This document shows, one piece after another, positions 46,691 to 57,360 of a DNA stretch of 64,000 nucleotides. The notes below the pieces were generated by a model, which saw only the letters and a program-made list of their open reading frames with translations, did not search any database and was not told the origin of the DNA. The stretch lies in the NCBI GenBank assembly GCA_002843155.1, contig PGZD01000002.1:44058-108057 (forward strand), written 5' to 3'. Position 1 is the first letter of the stretch; each line of letters begins with the position of its first letter. The translations under genes were made by a program, and so were the position numbers. The DNA comes from Gammaproteobacteria bacterium HGW-Gammaproteobacteria-3. GTDB lineage: Bacteria > Pseudomonadota > Gammaproteobacteria > Methylococcales > Methylomonadaceae.

Positions 46691-47116
46691 ATGGCGAAAG
46701 AGAGTTTCTACAGTGCGGTGTTGCTGGATCATTTTCGCCATTCGCGCAACAAAGGTGAACTCGACGGCGCCGACATTGTGCGGCGTGGGCATAATCCGCG
46801 CTGCGGTGACGAAATTGAAGTCGGGCTTTATTTACAGGGCGAAAAATTGGCGCAGGTAAAATTTCGCGGCCGGGGCTGTTCCGTGTGCATGGCTTCCGCA
46901 TCCATGATGACCGAAGCTGTGACCGGCTGTAGTAAGCAGGAGGCCTATCATTTATGGGAAGAAATGCGGGACCTATTCGGCGACGGCAACGAGAATGATG
47001 TCAAGCACCCAACCAATAATCTACAAGCGCTGTCCGTGGTGCGGGAATATCCGGCGCGCCAGCGCTGTGTATTGATTTCATGGGAAGCGCTGCGCGATGC
47101 CTTGCGCGGGCTTTAA
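46691..47116 (+). CDS. sufU: SufU-type zinc sulfurtransferase / scaffold
   Basis: 141 residues of the IscU/SufU fold. Cys38 and Asp40 (NPRCGDEI), Cys63 (GRGCSVCMASASMM) and Cys126 (RQRCVLISW) have the spacing of the zinc site in Gram-positive SufU, which accepts persulfide from SufS. An extra Cys66 sits in the same loop. SufU is uncommon in proteobacteria, which usually have SufE or IscU. GGAG lies six bases before the ATG at 46691. It is the last gene of the cox cluster and is convergent with hppA. Confidence 0.88.
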   Translation: MAKESFYSAVLLDHFRHSRNKGELDGADIVRRGHNPRCGDEIEVGLYLQGEKLAQVKFRGRGCSVCMASASMMTEAVTGCSKQEAYHLWEEMRDLFGDGNENDVKHPTNNLQALSVVREYPARQRCVLISWEALRDALRGL

Positions 47117-47124
47117 TTCCGGTG

Positions 47125-49182
47125 TCATAAAAAAGGCACCATCAGCATGGCGACGATATTGACCATTTTGATAATGATATTGACGGCAGGCCCTGCGGTA
47201 TCCTTGTAAGGGTCGCCGACCGTGTCGCCGGTGATGGAGGCTTTGTGGGCAATGGAGCCTTTGCCGCCGAAATGGCCTTCTTCAATGTATTTTTTGGCGT
47301 TATCCCAGGCGCCGCCGCCCACCGTCATCGATATGGCGATGAACAGGCCGGAAATGATAGTGCCGATGAGGACGCCGCCCAAAGCTTCCTTGCCCAGAAT
47401 CAGGCCGGTCAGAATCGGAAAAATCACCGGCAACAGCGACGGTATTATCATTTTCTTGATGGCTGACAGGGTCAGAATGTCAACGGCTCTGGAATAATCC
47501 GGTTGGCTTGAAAAATCCAGGATGCCGGGGTTTTCCTTAAATTGGCGCCGGACTTCATTGACGATGTCCTCGGCGGCGTGCCCCACAGCTTCCATGGCCA
47601 GGGCGCTGAACAGATAAGGAATCAAGGCGCCGATCAATAAACCTATCAGCACCAGATGATTGGACAGGTCGGAAACCAGGCCACCGAGCGCATGGGTATA
47701 ATCGGCAAACAGCACCAACGCGGCAAGCCCTGCCGAACCCATCGCGTAACCTTTGGTCACGGCTTTAGTGGTGTTGCCGACCGCATCCAGAGGGTCGGTG
47801 ATTTTACGTACTTCGGGCGACATTTGCGCCATTTCAGCGATGCCGCCGGCATTGTCGGTAATGGGGCCAAAAGCGTCGAGCGCGACAATAATGCCGGTCA
47901 TTGACAGCATGGCAGTGGCGGCGATGGCAATGCCGAACAAGCCGGCCAGTTCGAACGTTCCCCACATGCTGGCGCAAATCAACAAAACCGGTATCGTCGT
48001 GGCTTTTAAGGAGAGGCTTAGTCCCGCTATCACGTTGGTGCCGTCGCCCGTAGTCGAGGCTTTGGCGATTTGTTTTACCGGTGAATAAGCGCTGGAAGTG
48101 TAGTATTCAGTGCTGACCATCAACGCGCCCATCAGGCCGATACCGATGACGGTGCAATAATAGAGATTGAGCGAGGTCACGTATTGCCCGGATAATATCA
48201 GGCCGTCGCCGAGCAACTCGCGCGTGAGCGGATAAAAAACCAGTAACGCCAAACCGGCTGAAACGATGATACCGCGATACAGCGCTCTCATGATGTTACC
48301 GCTGGCGCCGATTTTGACAAAAAAAACGCCAATCACCGAGGTCAACGCCGAGATGCCGCCCAGGGCCAGCGGATAGAATATGACGGTTTGCTCGTTGCCG
48401 GTAACCAGCAGTCCGGCCAGCAGCATGGTGGCAATCAACGAAACCGTGTAGGATTCATATAAATCAGCCGCCATACCGGCGCAGTCGCCGACATTATCAC
48501 CGACATTGTCGGCAATGACCGCTGGATTTCGCGGATCGTCTTCCGGTATTCCGGTTTCGATTTTACCGACAATATCGGCGCCGACATCGGCGCCTTTGGT
48601 GAAAATGCCGCCGCCAAGACGCGCGAAGATTGAAATAAGTGACGCGCCAAAGGCCACGCCGATCAAGGCATGCAGCGGCTGCTCGACAGCCAGCCAAAGC
48701 AACAGGCTATAATAGCCGCTGGCGGCGAAAAGCCCTAAGCCGACCACCAGCAGTCCGGTGACGGAGCCGCCTCTGAAAGCGATCATGAAGGCTTGCGCGG
48801 TGCCTTCATGGGCGGCCTGGGCAGTACGGACATTGGCCCGGACCGAGGTATGCATGCCTAAAAAACCGGCCAGGGCGGAACAGCAAGCGCCCAGCGCAAA
48901 ACCACCGGCTATGGCCCCGTTAAGGCCGTAGGCGATAACGGCCAACAGCACGAGGCCGACACCGGCAATGACTTTATATTGCCGCGCCAGATAAGCCACT
49001 GCGCCTTGATGTATCGCGGCGGCAATGCGCTGCATGGCGTCGTTGCCGTCAGGGCGTTCGATGATCCAGCGCAAGGTCAGCAGGCTGTAGGCGATGGCTA
49101 TAAAAGCGGCAACCAGGGCGAAATAAATGATCAGGTCGGCGTTTGGGGCCAGATGTCCTTGGAATAGATTAAAGGCAGGCAT
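47125..49182 (-). CDS. hppA: K+-independent H+-translocating pyrophosphatase
   Basis: This 685-residue integral membrane enzyme (about 16 helices) couples pyrophosphate hydrolysis to proton pumping. The catalytic block [18 protein letters not shown] and [19 protein letters not shown] is present, with a second Asp-rich block near the C terminus ([18 protein letters not shown]). [17 protein letters not shown] carries Lys where K+-dependent forms have Ala, so the K+-independent class is indicated. The ATG at 49182 has GGAG ten bases upstream. It fits methylotrophs that use pyrophosphate-dependent glycolysis. Confidence 0.95.
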   Translation of the reverse strand: MPAFNLFQGHLAPNADLIIYFALVAAFIAIAYSLLTLRWIIERPDGNDAMQRIAAAIHQGAVAYLARQYKVIAGVGLVLLAVIAYGLNGAIAGGFALGACCSALAGFLGMHTSVRANVRTAQAAHEGTAQAFMIAFRGGSVTGLLVVGLGLFAASGYYSLLLWLAVEQPLHALIGVAFGASLISIFARLGGGIFTKGADVGADIVGKIETGIPEDDPRNPAVIADNVGDNVGDCAGMAADLYESYTVSLIATMLLAGLLVTGNEQTVIFYPLALGGISALTSVIGVFFVKIGASGNIMRALYRGIIVSAGLALLVFYPLTRELLGDGLILSGQYVTSLNLYYCTVIGIGLMGALMVSTEYYTSSAYSPVKQIAKASTTGDGTNVIAGLSLSLKATTIPVLLICASMWGTFELAGLFGIAIAATAMLSMTGIIVALDAFGPITDNAGGIAEMAQMSPEVRKITDPLDAVGNTTKAVTKGYAMGSAGLAALVLFADYTHALGGLVSDLSNHLVLIGLLIGALIPYLFSALAMEAVGHAAEDIVNEVRRQFKENPGILDFSSQPDYSRAVDILTLSAIKKMIIPSLLPVIFPILTGLILGKEALGGVLIGTIISGLFIAISMTVGGGAWDNAKKYIEEGHFGGKGSIAHKASITGDTVGDPYKDTAGPAVNIIIKMVNIVAMLMVPFL

Positions 49183-49321
49183 GGCGCAAATCTCCGTGCA
49201 ACAAATGGCTCAATAATACCTGCTTTAGCGTGCCCGTGACGATAAAAAACGCACGGCGCTAAGGGTTTTGCTATAAATCATTGCAATTGCGTCCGGGTCA
49301 AGATAAAACAGTACACGGGTC

Positions 49322-49350
49322 TTGACGAAAAGAAGTAAAACCAGTAGTTT
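49322..49350 (+). promoter_or_regulatory. Candidate promoter for ilvBHC
   Basis: TTGACG and TAGTTT are separated by 17 bases, 93 bases before the ilvB GTG. The leader between them and the gene has a small CCGAA/TTCGG hairpin but no leader peptide that I could find. Confidence 0.5.
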
Positions 49351-49442
49351 ATCTAACCTTTTTTCGGAATAAAACTTAAGTGTAGCGGCAAGGGCAGGGT
49401 TTTACCGAACACTTTCGGCAATTAATTATTGAGGGTGGTAGT

Positions 49443-51179
49443 GTGGAGTTAAGCGGCGGAGAAATAGTAATTCAGAGCCTTAAAGACGAGGGTGTCGAGT
49501 ATATTTTTGGCTATCCCGGCGGTGCGGTATTGCATCTGTATGACGCCATATTTCAACAGGATGCGGTCAAGCATATTCTGGTGCGCCATGAACAAGGGGC
49601 GACTCATGCCGCTGATGCTTATGCCCGCGCGACCGGCAAGCCCGGCGTGGTGCTGGTAACTTCAGGGCCGGGCGCGACCAATGCCATAACCGGCATAGCC
49701 ACGGCTTATATGGACTCCATTCCCATGGTGATTATTTCCGGCCAGGTGCCGTCGCCGGTGATAGGCAGCGATGCTTTTCAGGAAGTCGATATGATCGGCA
49801 TCAGCAGACCCTGTGTTAAGCATAATTTTCTGGTCAAGGATGTCACCAAACTGGCCGAGACGATAAAAAAGGCGTTTTATGTGGCGACTACCGGACGGCC
49901 TGGCCCGGTTGTTGTCGATGTGCCCAAAGATATTACCGACCCGACCATTAAAGTACCTTATAAATACCCCAAGAAAATTGTAATGCGGTCTTATAATCCG
50001 GCCGTGACGGGGCATAAGGGACAGATCAAAAAAGCGGTGGAATTGTTGCTGTCGGCGCAGCGTCCGATAATTTATTCAGGCGGCGGTGTTATCCTGGGTG
50101 AAGCCAGCAGGGAATTGACCGAAATGACCCGGCTGCTCGGCTATCCGATTACCAACACCCTGATGGGCTTGGGGGGCTTCCCCGCCACCGATAGGCAATT
50201 CGTCGGTATGCTGGGAATGCACGGTACTTACGAAGCCAATATGGCCATGCATGAAAGCGATGTCATTTTGGCCGTGGGCGCCCGTTTCGATGACCGTGTG
50301 ACAGGTAAGCTGGCCCAGTTTTGCCCGCATGCCCGGATCATCCATATCGATGTCGATCCGGCTTCGATTTCCAAAACGGTTAAAGTGGCCATTCCGATTG
50401 TCGGACAGGTCAAGCCGGTATTGGAACAAATGCTGGAATTCATCCGGGAAAGCAAAAAACAACCGGCCAAAAAAGCACTGGCAGCCTGGTGGGAGCAGAT
50501 CGAGCAATGGCGTTCGATCAAGTGTCTCGATTATGATCGCGACAGCGCCCTGATCAAACCGCAATTTGTGGTTGAGCAATTGTATGCCGTCACCCAGGGC
50601 GATGCTTTCATTACCTCGGATGTAGGGCAGCATCAAATGTATGCGGCGCAATATTATCATTTCGATAAACCGCGCCGCTGGATCAATTCGGGCGGCCTTG
50701 GCACCATGGGCTTCGGTTTGCCGGCCGCGATCGGTGTTAAACTGGCCTATCCCGAAGCGAATGTGGCGTGTATTACCGGTGAAGCCAGTATCCAGATGTG
50801 CATACAGGAGCTGTCAACGGCGTTACAATACAATACGCCGGTTAAAATCATCAATCTGAACAACCGCTATATGGGTATGGTGCGGCAATGGCAGGAGTTT
50901 TCCTACGAAAGCCGTTATTCACATTCTTATATGGATACGCTTCCGGATTTTGTCAAGCTGGCTGAAGCCTACGGTCATGTCGGCATGTTGGTGGACAAGC
51001 CTGAAGATGTAAAGCCCGCTTTGGAAGAAGCTTTTGCTTTGAAAGATCGGACTGTGTTCATGGATTTTATCACCGACCGGACGGAAAACGTTTATCCCAT
51101 GATAGAAGCGGGCAAAGCCCATCATGAGATGAAGCTGCGGGTAGCGCCGGGAACCACGACGGACAGGGAGTTGGCATAA
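49443..51179 (+). CDS. ilvB: Acetohydroxyacid synthase large subunit
   Basis: This 578-residue thiamine diphosphate enzyme makes acetolactate and acetohydroxybutyrate for branched-chain amino acids. N-terminal [18 protein letters not shown], the catalytic Glu in [17 protein letters not shown] region and C-terminal [14 protein letters not shown] with [13 protein letters not shown] are seen. The TPP-Mg motif has Glu in place of the common Asp (GEAS), which I recall from other gammaproteobacterial enzymes. The start is GTG at 49443 with GAGGGTGG upstream. One-base overlap with ilvH. Confidence 0.95.
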   Translation: MELSGGEIVIQSLKDEGVEYIFGYPGGAVLHLYDAIFQQDAVKHILVRHEQGATHAADAYARATGKPGVVLVTSGPGATNAITGIATAYMDSIPMVIISGQVPSPVIGSDAFQEVDMIGISRPCVKHNFLVKDVTKLAETIKKAFYVATTGRPGPVVVDVPKDITDPTIKVPYKYPKKIVMRSYNPAVTGHKGQIKKAVELLLSAQRPIIYSGGGVILGEASRELTEMTRLLGYPITNTLMGLGGFPATDRQFVGMLGMHGTYEANMAMHESDVILAVGARFDDRVTGKLAQFCPHARIIHIDVDPASISKTVKVAIPIVGQVKPVLEQMLEFIRESKKQPAKKALAAWWEQIEQWRSIKCLDYDRDSALIKPQFVVEQLYAVTQGDAFITSDVGQHQMYAAQYYHFDKPRRWINSGGLGTMGFGLPAAIGVKLAYPEANVACITGEASIQMCIQELSTALQYNTPVKIINLNNRYMGMVRQWQEFSYESRYSHSYMDTLPDFVKLAEAYGHVGMLVDKPEDVKPALEEAFALKDRTVFMDFITDRTENVYPMIEAGKAHHEMKLRVAPGTTTDRELA

Positions 51180-51670
51180 TGAGACATATTATTTCCATTT
51201 TGATCGAAAACGAGTCCGGCGCCTTGTCCAGAGTCGCCGGGTTGTTTTCGGCGCGCGGCTATAATATCGAATCGCTCACCGTCGCACCCACCGAGGATGC
51301 CAGTTTGTCGCGCATGACGCTGGTGACATGGGGCAATGACAATATTATCGAACAGATCACCAAGCAGTTGAACAAATTGATCGATGTGGTGAAGCTGATC
51401 GATTTGGCCGAATCGGCTCATATCGAGCGGGAATTGATGTTGTTGAAAATCCGAACGACCGATCTGACCCGGGCTGAAGTCAAGCGGGTCGTCGAGATTT
51501 TTCGCGGCAAAATTATCGATGTTACACCGACGACCTATGTAGTGGAAATGACCGGGCCTTCGGACAAGCTGGACGCTTTTGTCAAAACCCTTGATGAAGA
51601 CAGTATCATCGAAGTGGTGCGCTCCGGCGCTACCGGTATTTGCCGGGGCGAAAAAGGCTTGCATCTGTAA
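51179..51670 (+). CDS. ilvH: Acetohydroxyacid synthase small (regulatory) subunit
   Basis: The 163-residue regulatory subunit has an N-terminal ACT domain ([33 protein letters not shown]), which binds valine for feedback inhibition, and a second ACT-like domain (about residues 80-160, ending GATGICRGEKGLHL). Its ATG overlaps the ilvB TAA. ilvC follows after 87 bases. Confidence 0.96.
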   Translation: MRHIISILIENESGALSRVAGLFSARGYNIESLTVAPTEDASLSRMTLVTWGNDNIIEQITKQLNKLIDVVKLIDLAESAHIERELMLLKIRTTDLTRAEVKRVVEIFRGKIIDVTPTTYVVEMTGPSDKLDAFVKTLDEDSIIEVVRSGATGICRGEKGLHL

Positions 51671-51718
51671 CAGCCGGGTTCTGACGATGTTATACTTCTC
51701 AGTATAGCTTGAACTTAG

Positions 51719-52774
<1,056 letters not shown>

Positions 52775-52796
52775 TTGAACGGTTTGTCTTTTTAAG

Positions 52797-52825
52797 AAAA
52801 AGCCCGTCTTATGATGGGCTTTTTT
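52797..52825 (+). terminator. Rho-independent terminator after ilvC
   Basis: AGCCCGTC (52801-52808) pairs with GATGGGCT (52813-52820), with one G-T pair, around TTAT. Five A residues precede it and a T-run follows. Confidence 0.9.
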
Positions 52826-52899
52826 GTGTGCAATGATACTGTCACAGTGATGTGCTGAAATTGCGATGTCCTTCAAAATTTAAAGTGGCTATCGCTGTA

Positions 52900-53667
52900 A
52901 TGTTGAATCAAAAACCTGCCAATATTATGAGTTCAAAAAATTCACCTGTACGCCATCGGGGTATTTATCTGTTGCCGAACCTGTTTACGACGGCCGCCAT
53001 GTTTTCAGGGTTTTACGCCATTACTTCGGCCATTAACGGGCGTTATGAAACGGCGGCCGTGGCGATTTTTGTCGCGATGGTGCTGGACGGCCTCGATGGC
53101 CGGGTGGCGCGGTTGACCAATACCCAAAGCAAGTTCGGCGTCGAATACGACAGCTTGTCGGACATGGTTTCTTTTGGCGCGGCGCCGGCGCTGGTGATGT
53201 ATTTGTGGGCATTTTCCAGCATGGGAAAACTGGGTTTGTTCGCCTCGTTCGTCCACATGGCAGGCGGCGCCTTGCGTCTGGCCCGCTTTAACGCACAAGT
53301 GGAAACCGACGATAAACGCTATTTTCAAGGTTTGCCCAGTCCCGCTGCGGCCGCCATCCTTGCCGGGTTTGTCTGGATCAGTCTGGAATACGATTATGCG
53401 CTGGATACGGTCAAATACCCGGCCTTGCTGTTGACGATAACGACCGGTTTGCTGATGGTCAGCAATTTCCGTTATTTCAGCTTCAAAGGTATCGATTTTA
53501 AAGGCAAAGTACCTTTTGTCGTCGCGATAGCCGTCATGCTGGGCCTGGCGTTTGTGATGGCGCAACCGCAGGCTGTGTTGTTCTCGTTTTTTCTGGGTTA
53601 TGCGATATCCGGCCCTGTGTTTACGCTGGTTATGCGCAAACGCAGATTGCAGGATAGAAAGTCCTGA
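52900..53667 (+). CDS. pssA: CDP-diacylglycerol-serine O-phosphatidyltransferase
   Basis: This membrane enzyme (six to eight helices) makes phosphatidylserine. The CDP-alcohol phosphotransferase motif runs from DGLDGRVARLT to EYDSLSDMVSFG (about residues 70-100) with all three Asp positions. The start is uncertain: ATG at 52900 gives 255 residues, ATG at 52927 gives 246, and neither has a clear ribosome binding site. The extension upstream to 52852 is unlikely. The gene sits between ilvC and leuA, a common order in gammaproteobacteria and actinomycetes. Confidence 0.93.
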   Translation: MLNQKPANIMSSKNSPVRHRGIYLLPNLFTTAAMFSGFYAITSAINGRYETAAVAIFVAMVLDGLDGRVARLTNTQSKFGVEYDSLSDMVSFGAAPALVMYLWAFSSMGKLGLFASFVHMAGGALRLARFNAQVETDDKRYFQGLPSPAAAAILAGFVWISLEYDYALDTVKYPALLLTITTGLLMVSNFRYFSFKGIDFKGKVPFVVAIAVMLGLAFVMAQPQAVLFSFFLGYAISGPVFTLVMRKRRLQDRKS

Positions 53668-53685
53668 AATTGCTGTGAAAACCAC

Positions 53686-53714
53686 TTGAGGGCAAAATAA
53701 CAATGGCGTATAGT
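53686..53714 (+). promoter_or_regulatory. Promoter for the leu leader and leuA
   Basis: TTGAGG (53686-53691) and TATAGT (53709-53714) are exactly 17 bases apart. The -10 box ends eight bases before the leader peptide ATG, so the leader would start almost at the 5' end of the message. Confidence 0.6.
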
Positions 53715-53722
53715 TTCAAGCC

Positions 53723-53830
53723 ATGAAACCTGACACCTTCACCGCCTTTTCAACAAACTCCGCATTCAGCGTTTTAGTGCGCCTGGCTTTACTGCTGCTG
53801 CCCTTGCGGGCGCCTATTCTCTCCTTCTAA
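53723..53830 (+). CDS. Leucine-rich leader peptide upstream of leuA
   Basis: This 35-codon open frame encodes a peptide ending VRLALLLLPLRAPILSF, with eight leucines, four of them consecutive (codons TTA CTG CTG CTG). It lies between a good promoter and leuA, as expected for transcription attenuation, where ribosome stalling at Leu codons senses charged tRNA-Leu. A stable 9-bp hairpin follows at 53861-53881. The ribosome binding site is weak or absent because the message may start only a few bases upstream. Not confirmed beyond sequence pattern. Confidence 0.65.
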   Translation: MKPDTFTAFSTNSAFSVLVRLALLLLPLRAPILSF

Positions 53831-53860
53831 TTTTTCTTGCCATCCCCCCTTTTTACACTT

Positions 53861-53881
53861 ATCGCCGTTGCAAACGGCGAT
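53861..53881 (+). promoter_or_regulatory. Hairpin in the leuA leader
   Basis: ATCGCCGTT (53861-53869) pairs perfectly with AACGGCGAT (53873-53881) around GCA, 23 bases before the leuA ATG. There is no T-run, so if it controls leuA it may act by sheltering the start region rather than as a classical intrinsic terminator. Confidence 0.5.
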
Positions 53882-53904
53882 GAAACTTCATGACCGGAGT
53901 TCTC

Positions 53905-55449
53905 ATGAAAGACAAACTCATTATATTTGATACCACTTTGCGCGATGGCGAACAAAGCCCCGGCGCATCCATGACTCGCGATGAAAAAGTCAGAATCGGC
54001 AAGGCACTGGAGCGCTTGCAGGTCGATGTCATCGAAGCCGGTTTTCCGGCGGCTAGCCAGGGCGATTTCGAGGCGGTCGAAGCCGTCGCCAAAGCGGTCA
54101 AAAACAGCACTGTTTGCGGCCTGGCCCGAGCTTTGGATAAAGATATTGACAAAGCAGGCGCGGCTTTACAGTACGCGAACAGTTCACGTATCCACACCTT
54201 TATCGCGACTTCGCCGATTCATATGCAAATGAAATTGCAAATGCAGCCGGAGCAGGTCATTGACCATGCGGTAAGGGCTGTTAAACGGGCGCGCCAATAC
54301 ACCGATAATGTCGAGTTTTCGCCGGAAGACGCGGGCCGTTCGGAAGAAGACTTTTTGTGCCGTATCCTGGAAGCGGTCATCGATGCCGGCGCCACCACGT
54401 TGAATATTCCCGATACTGTCGGCTATAGTGTGCCGCACCAGTTCGGCGCAACCATCCGCAATTTGATCGAGCGTATTCCCAATTCGGACAAGGCCATTTT
54501 TTCGGTGCATTGCCATAACGATTTGGGCTTGGCAGTGGCCAATTCCCTGGCGGCGGTCATCAATGGCGCGCGTCAGGTCGAATGTACGATCAATGGCTTG
54601 GGTGAGCGTGCCGGTAATGCCGCGCTGGAAGAGGTGGTGATGGCGGTGCGCACCCGGCAGGATATTTTTGCCTGCGATAGCGGTCTGGATACCCGGGAAA
54701 TCATGACTTGTTCCAGGCTGGTGTCCTCGATTACCGGCTTTCCGGTGCAGCCCAATAAAGCTATTGTTGGCGCCAATGCTTTTGCGCACGAGTCTGGTAT
54801 TCACCAGGACGGTGTGCTCAAGAGCCGCGAAACTTATGAAATCATGCGTGCCGAAGATGTCGGCTGGGCCGCCAATCGCATGGTGCTGGGCAAGCATTCC
54901 GGACGTAATGCTTTCAAAAGCCGCATGACTGAATTAGGCTTCGAGTTTGGTTCGGAAACGGAATTGAACGAAGCATTTTTTCGTTTTAAGCAGTTAGCCG
55001 ATAAAAAGCATGATATTTTCGATGAAGATTTACAAGCTTTGATTTCCGAAGTCAGCATCAGCACCGAAGATGAATATGCCAAACTGATCGCCTTAAGCGT
55101 CTGTTCCGAGACCGGTGAAGTACCCAATGCCCGCATCACCTTGCGCGTGGACAATCAGGAGTTGACCGGCAGTGCGACTGGCAGCGGTGCGGTTGACGCC
55201 AGCCTGAAAGCGATCGAAAGCCTTGTTAATACCGAGGCCACGTTGGAGCTGTATTCGGTCAATAACATTACCAACGGCACTGATTCGCAAGGCGAGGTGA
55301 CGGTGCGTTTGGATAAGGCCGGGCGCATTGTCAACGGCCTTGGCGCCGATACCGACATTGTCATTGCTTCAGCCAAAGCTTATATCAATGCGGTTAACAA
55401 ACTCCACGCGCCCAATCAACGCAGGCATCCGCAACAGGGTGACGTTTAA
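53905..55449 (+). CDS. leuA: 2-isopropylmalate synthase
   Basis: This 514-residue enzyme condenses acetyl-CoA with 2-oxoisovalerate, the first committed step to leucine. The catalytic TIM barrel has [18 protein letters not shown], the metal-binding [13 protein letters not shown], and a flexible linker. A C-terminal LeuA dimer domain (about 390-510) is the leucine feedback site. GGAG lies six bases before the ATG at 53905; an in-frame ATG at 53890 is less likely. It is preceded by a leucine-rich leader peptide. Confidence 0.96.
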   Translation: MKDKLIIFDTTLRDGEQSPGASMTRDEKVRIGKALERLQVDVIEAGFPAASQGDFEAVEAVAKAVKNSTVCGLARALDKDIDKAGAALQYANSSRIHTFIATSPIHMQMKLQMQPEQVIDHAVRAVKRARQYTDNVEFSPEDAGRSEEDFLCRILEAVIDAGATTLNIPDTVGYSVPHQFGATIRNLIERIPNSDKAIFSVHCHNDLGLAVANSLAAVINGARQVECTINGLGERAGNAALEEVVMAVRTRQDIFACDSGLDTREIMTCSRLVSSITGFPVQPNKAIVGANAFAHESGIHQDGVLKSRETYEIMRAEDVGWAANRMVLGKHSGRNAFKSRMTELGFEFGSETELNEAFFRFKQLADKKHDIFDEDLQALISEVSISTEDEYAKLIALSVCSETGEVPNARITLRVDNQELTGSATGSGAVDASLKAIESLVNTEATLELYSVNNITNGTDSQGEVTVRLDKAGRIVNGLGADTDIVIASAKAYINAVNKLHAPNQRRHPQQGDV

Positions 55450-55467
55450 GCATTGAGAGCCTGTGAA

Positions 55468-56193
55468 ATGTCTGATCTCGATAACGCGATACGGCTGCAA
55501 TATCTGGAAGCAATGGGCATCGAGGTCTACAAACTCCGGCAGACGCCGGTGCGGGAGCCTATTGTTGGCACTGAACCGGTTGAGGCTGAGGCGATAAAAC
55601 AGGCCTCGTCCGGGCATCGAAACGCGCCGAGCGATACTGTGCGATGGACTGAATTACAGGCCGAAGTGGCGGTATGCCGCCTATGCGGTTTGTGCGAAAG
55701 CCGGACGCAAACGGTATTTGGCGCAGGCCATGTCTCTGCCGACTGGATGTTGATCGGCGAAGCCCCGGGGCAAAGTGAAGATGAACAGGGCTTACCCTTT
55801 GTCGGCCGCGCCGGACAGTTATTGACGGAAATGCTTCGGGCGTTGGGCCTTCGGCGTGAAGATGTTTTCATTACCAACATACTCAAATGCCGTCCGCCCA
55901 ATAACCGCGATCCGAAAGCGGAAGAAGTTATGGCCTGCGCTGATTTTCTGCGCCATCAGATAGCTCATGTCAAGCCGAAAATAATTCTGGCTGTTGGCCG
56001 TGTTGCCGCACAAAATCTGTTGAAAACCGAGCAGCCCTTGAGCCGCCTGAGAGGTTCGGTTCAGTATTTGGATGACATACCGGTCATCGTCATTTATCAT
56101 CCTGCCTATTTATTGAGATCGTTGCTGGAAAAACGCAAAGCCTGGGAAGATTTGCAACTGGCAATGACCTCGTTTACCGCTATTGAAGGTTGA
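55468..56193 (+). CDS. Family 4 uracil-DNA glycosylase (Fe-S)
   Basis: The 241-residue protein has a variable N terminus and a family 4 UDG core: cluster cysteines in CRLCGLCESR and later in LKCRPPNNRDP and ACADF, the active-site segment LIGEAPGQSEDEQGLPFVGRAGQLL, and the HPAYLLR motif near the end. It removes uracil from DNA. The first 60 residues resemble those of UDGs annotated as fused to a DNA polymerase-like region in some genomes. The ATG at 55468 is chosen; it lies close after leuA and four bases before the next gene's possible start. Confidence 0.9.
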   Translation: MSDLDNAIRLQYLEAMGIEVYKLRQTPVREPIVGTEPVEAEAIKQASSGHRNAPSDTVRWTELQAEVAVCRLCGLCESRTQTVFGAGHVSADWMLIGEAPGQSEDEQGLPFVGRAGQLLTEMLRALGLRREDVFITNILKCRPPNNRDPKAEEVMACADFLRHQIAHVKPKIILAVGRVAAQNLLKTEQPLSRLRGSVQYLDDIPVIVIYHPAYLLRSLLEKRKAWEDLQLAMTSFTAIEG

Positions 56194-56195
56194 CT

Positions 56196-56744
56196 ATGCA
56201 GGCATTTCTACAACGGGTGAAAGATTTTGTGATTTACGATGCCGATCGGGAATTTTACGCCAAAGTGTTTCCCGATTCGGTGACACGGAGTGATTTGCAG
56301 CGCCTGCGCAAAATGAACACGGATGACTTGGCGGCCGTACTGGCGATAGAAGCGGAAAATTATAACTTTCCCTGGAGCGAGGGCATTTTCAAGGATTGTT
56401 TCAGAGCCGGTTACAACTGCTGGGTGTGTGAAGAAATGGGCCGCATTTTAGGCTATAGCATTGTTTCCATTGCCGTCGGCGAAGCCCATATTCTGAATAT
56501 TTCCGTACATCCGGCCGAACAAGGGCAGGGCATAGGCCGCAAACTGCTGGAACATCTGATCGAAATCGCCCGAGGCAAAAAAGCGGAAACGATTTTTCTG
56601 GAAGTACGTCCTTCAAATATTTCGGCTATTGCCTTGTACGAAAAAATGGGCTTCAACGAAATCGGTGTCAGAAAAGCGTATTATCCAGCAGCGAATAATG
56701 CCCGTGAAGACGCATTGATGCTGGCATTGCAGATTTTCTTTTAA
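56196..56744 (+). CDS. rimI: Ribosomal protein S18 alanine N-acetyltransferase
   Basis: This GNAT-family protein has an N-terminal extension of about 35 residues (MQAFLQRVKDFVIYDADREF) followed by the RimI domain (about 40-180). The acetyl-CoA loop is EQGQGIGRKLLEHLI, and the C-terminal signature is LYEKMGFNEIGVRKAYYP and EDALMLAL. RimI acetylates the N terminus of S18. The ATG at 56196 follows a TGAAGG site and lies two bases after the UDG stop; the pair is probably cotranscribed. Confidence 0.9.
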   Translation: MQAFLQRVKDFVIYDADREFYAKVFPDSVTRSDLQRLRKMNTDDLAAVLAIEAENYNFPWSEGIFKDCFRAGYNCWVCEEMGRILGYSIVSIAVGEAHILNISVHPAEQGQGIGRKLLEHLIEIARGKKAETIFLEVRPSNISAIALYEKMGFNEIGVRKAYYPAANNAREDALMLALQIFF

Positions 56745-56885
56745 TGGGTGGGCGTTACCTGTCAATAAGGGCTCTGTAATATGCTTAGCGAGTCTGATTT
56801 TTTGTGTTTTCTTTTGGTTTTTTTGCATTGAATTTAGGATACTCGTATTTTATACAAGCAACTGAAATTATTATGTTTTTAAATT

Positions 56886-57360
56886 TTAAATAGGTGCGGT
56901 ATACCCGTTTTGATTAGGCTGAACCGTGTGCATTTTGATGATGAGACCGAGTTGTGCCGGGTTGTCGCCTTGCTGGATGCGGGCGAACAGTACCGCCCCG
57001 TTTTCTAAGGGCCTGACGGCTATATCGGTATCCATCGATAAATTCGCCAGCGTCGGTATGTTGCTCATGTCTTGCAGCGCGTCGCTGGCTAATTGATTTC
57101 GCAAGATGATGGGCGGCGGCGCTGTGCCTGTGCGCGGCACCTTAGGTCTGCGGCTGGCCATCATTAGGAACTGGCGTTTTGGCGGCCACCGCTATACGGA
57201 CGATGTTATTTTTAAAGTCTTGGTCGCCATTCACCACGATGCGGTTGCCGTTGGGCCCGAGGATATTTTATATCGACGGTGGAGCTGGATGAAGCGGTTG
57301 GGTTGACAGCTTTATCGCCAGACCAATATTAAAAGCAGGCGGGTTGGAATCATAAATCTC
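56886..57360 (-). pseudogene. Degraded gene of unknown function
   Basis: The minus strand shows protein-like segments in shifting frames. From the 5' side these include NPPAFNIGLAIKLS, AVNPTASSSSTVDIK, ILGPNGNRIVVNGDQDFKN, IVRIAVAAKTPVPNDG, and finally the 92-codon open tail with LASDALQDMSNIPTLANL and IQQGDNPAQLGLIIKMHT, ending at 56886. Stops and frame changes separate them, so I read one original gene with several lesions. I do not recognise the family. Confidence 0.45.

Noticed and set aside
49443..51179. Glu replacing Asp in the TPP-Mg motif of IlvB (GEAS rather than GDGS)
   Set aside because: I recall the same substitution in acetohydroxyacid synthases of other gammaproteobacteria, so it is probably a normal variant and not a sign of inactivity.
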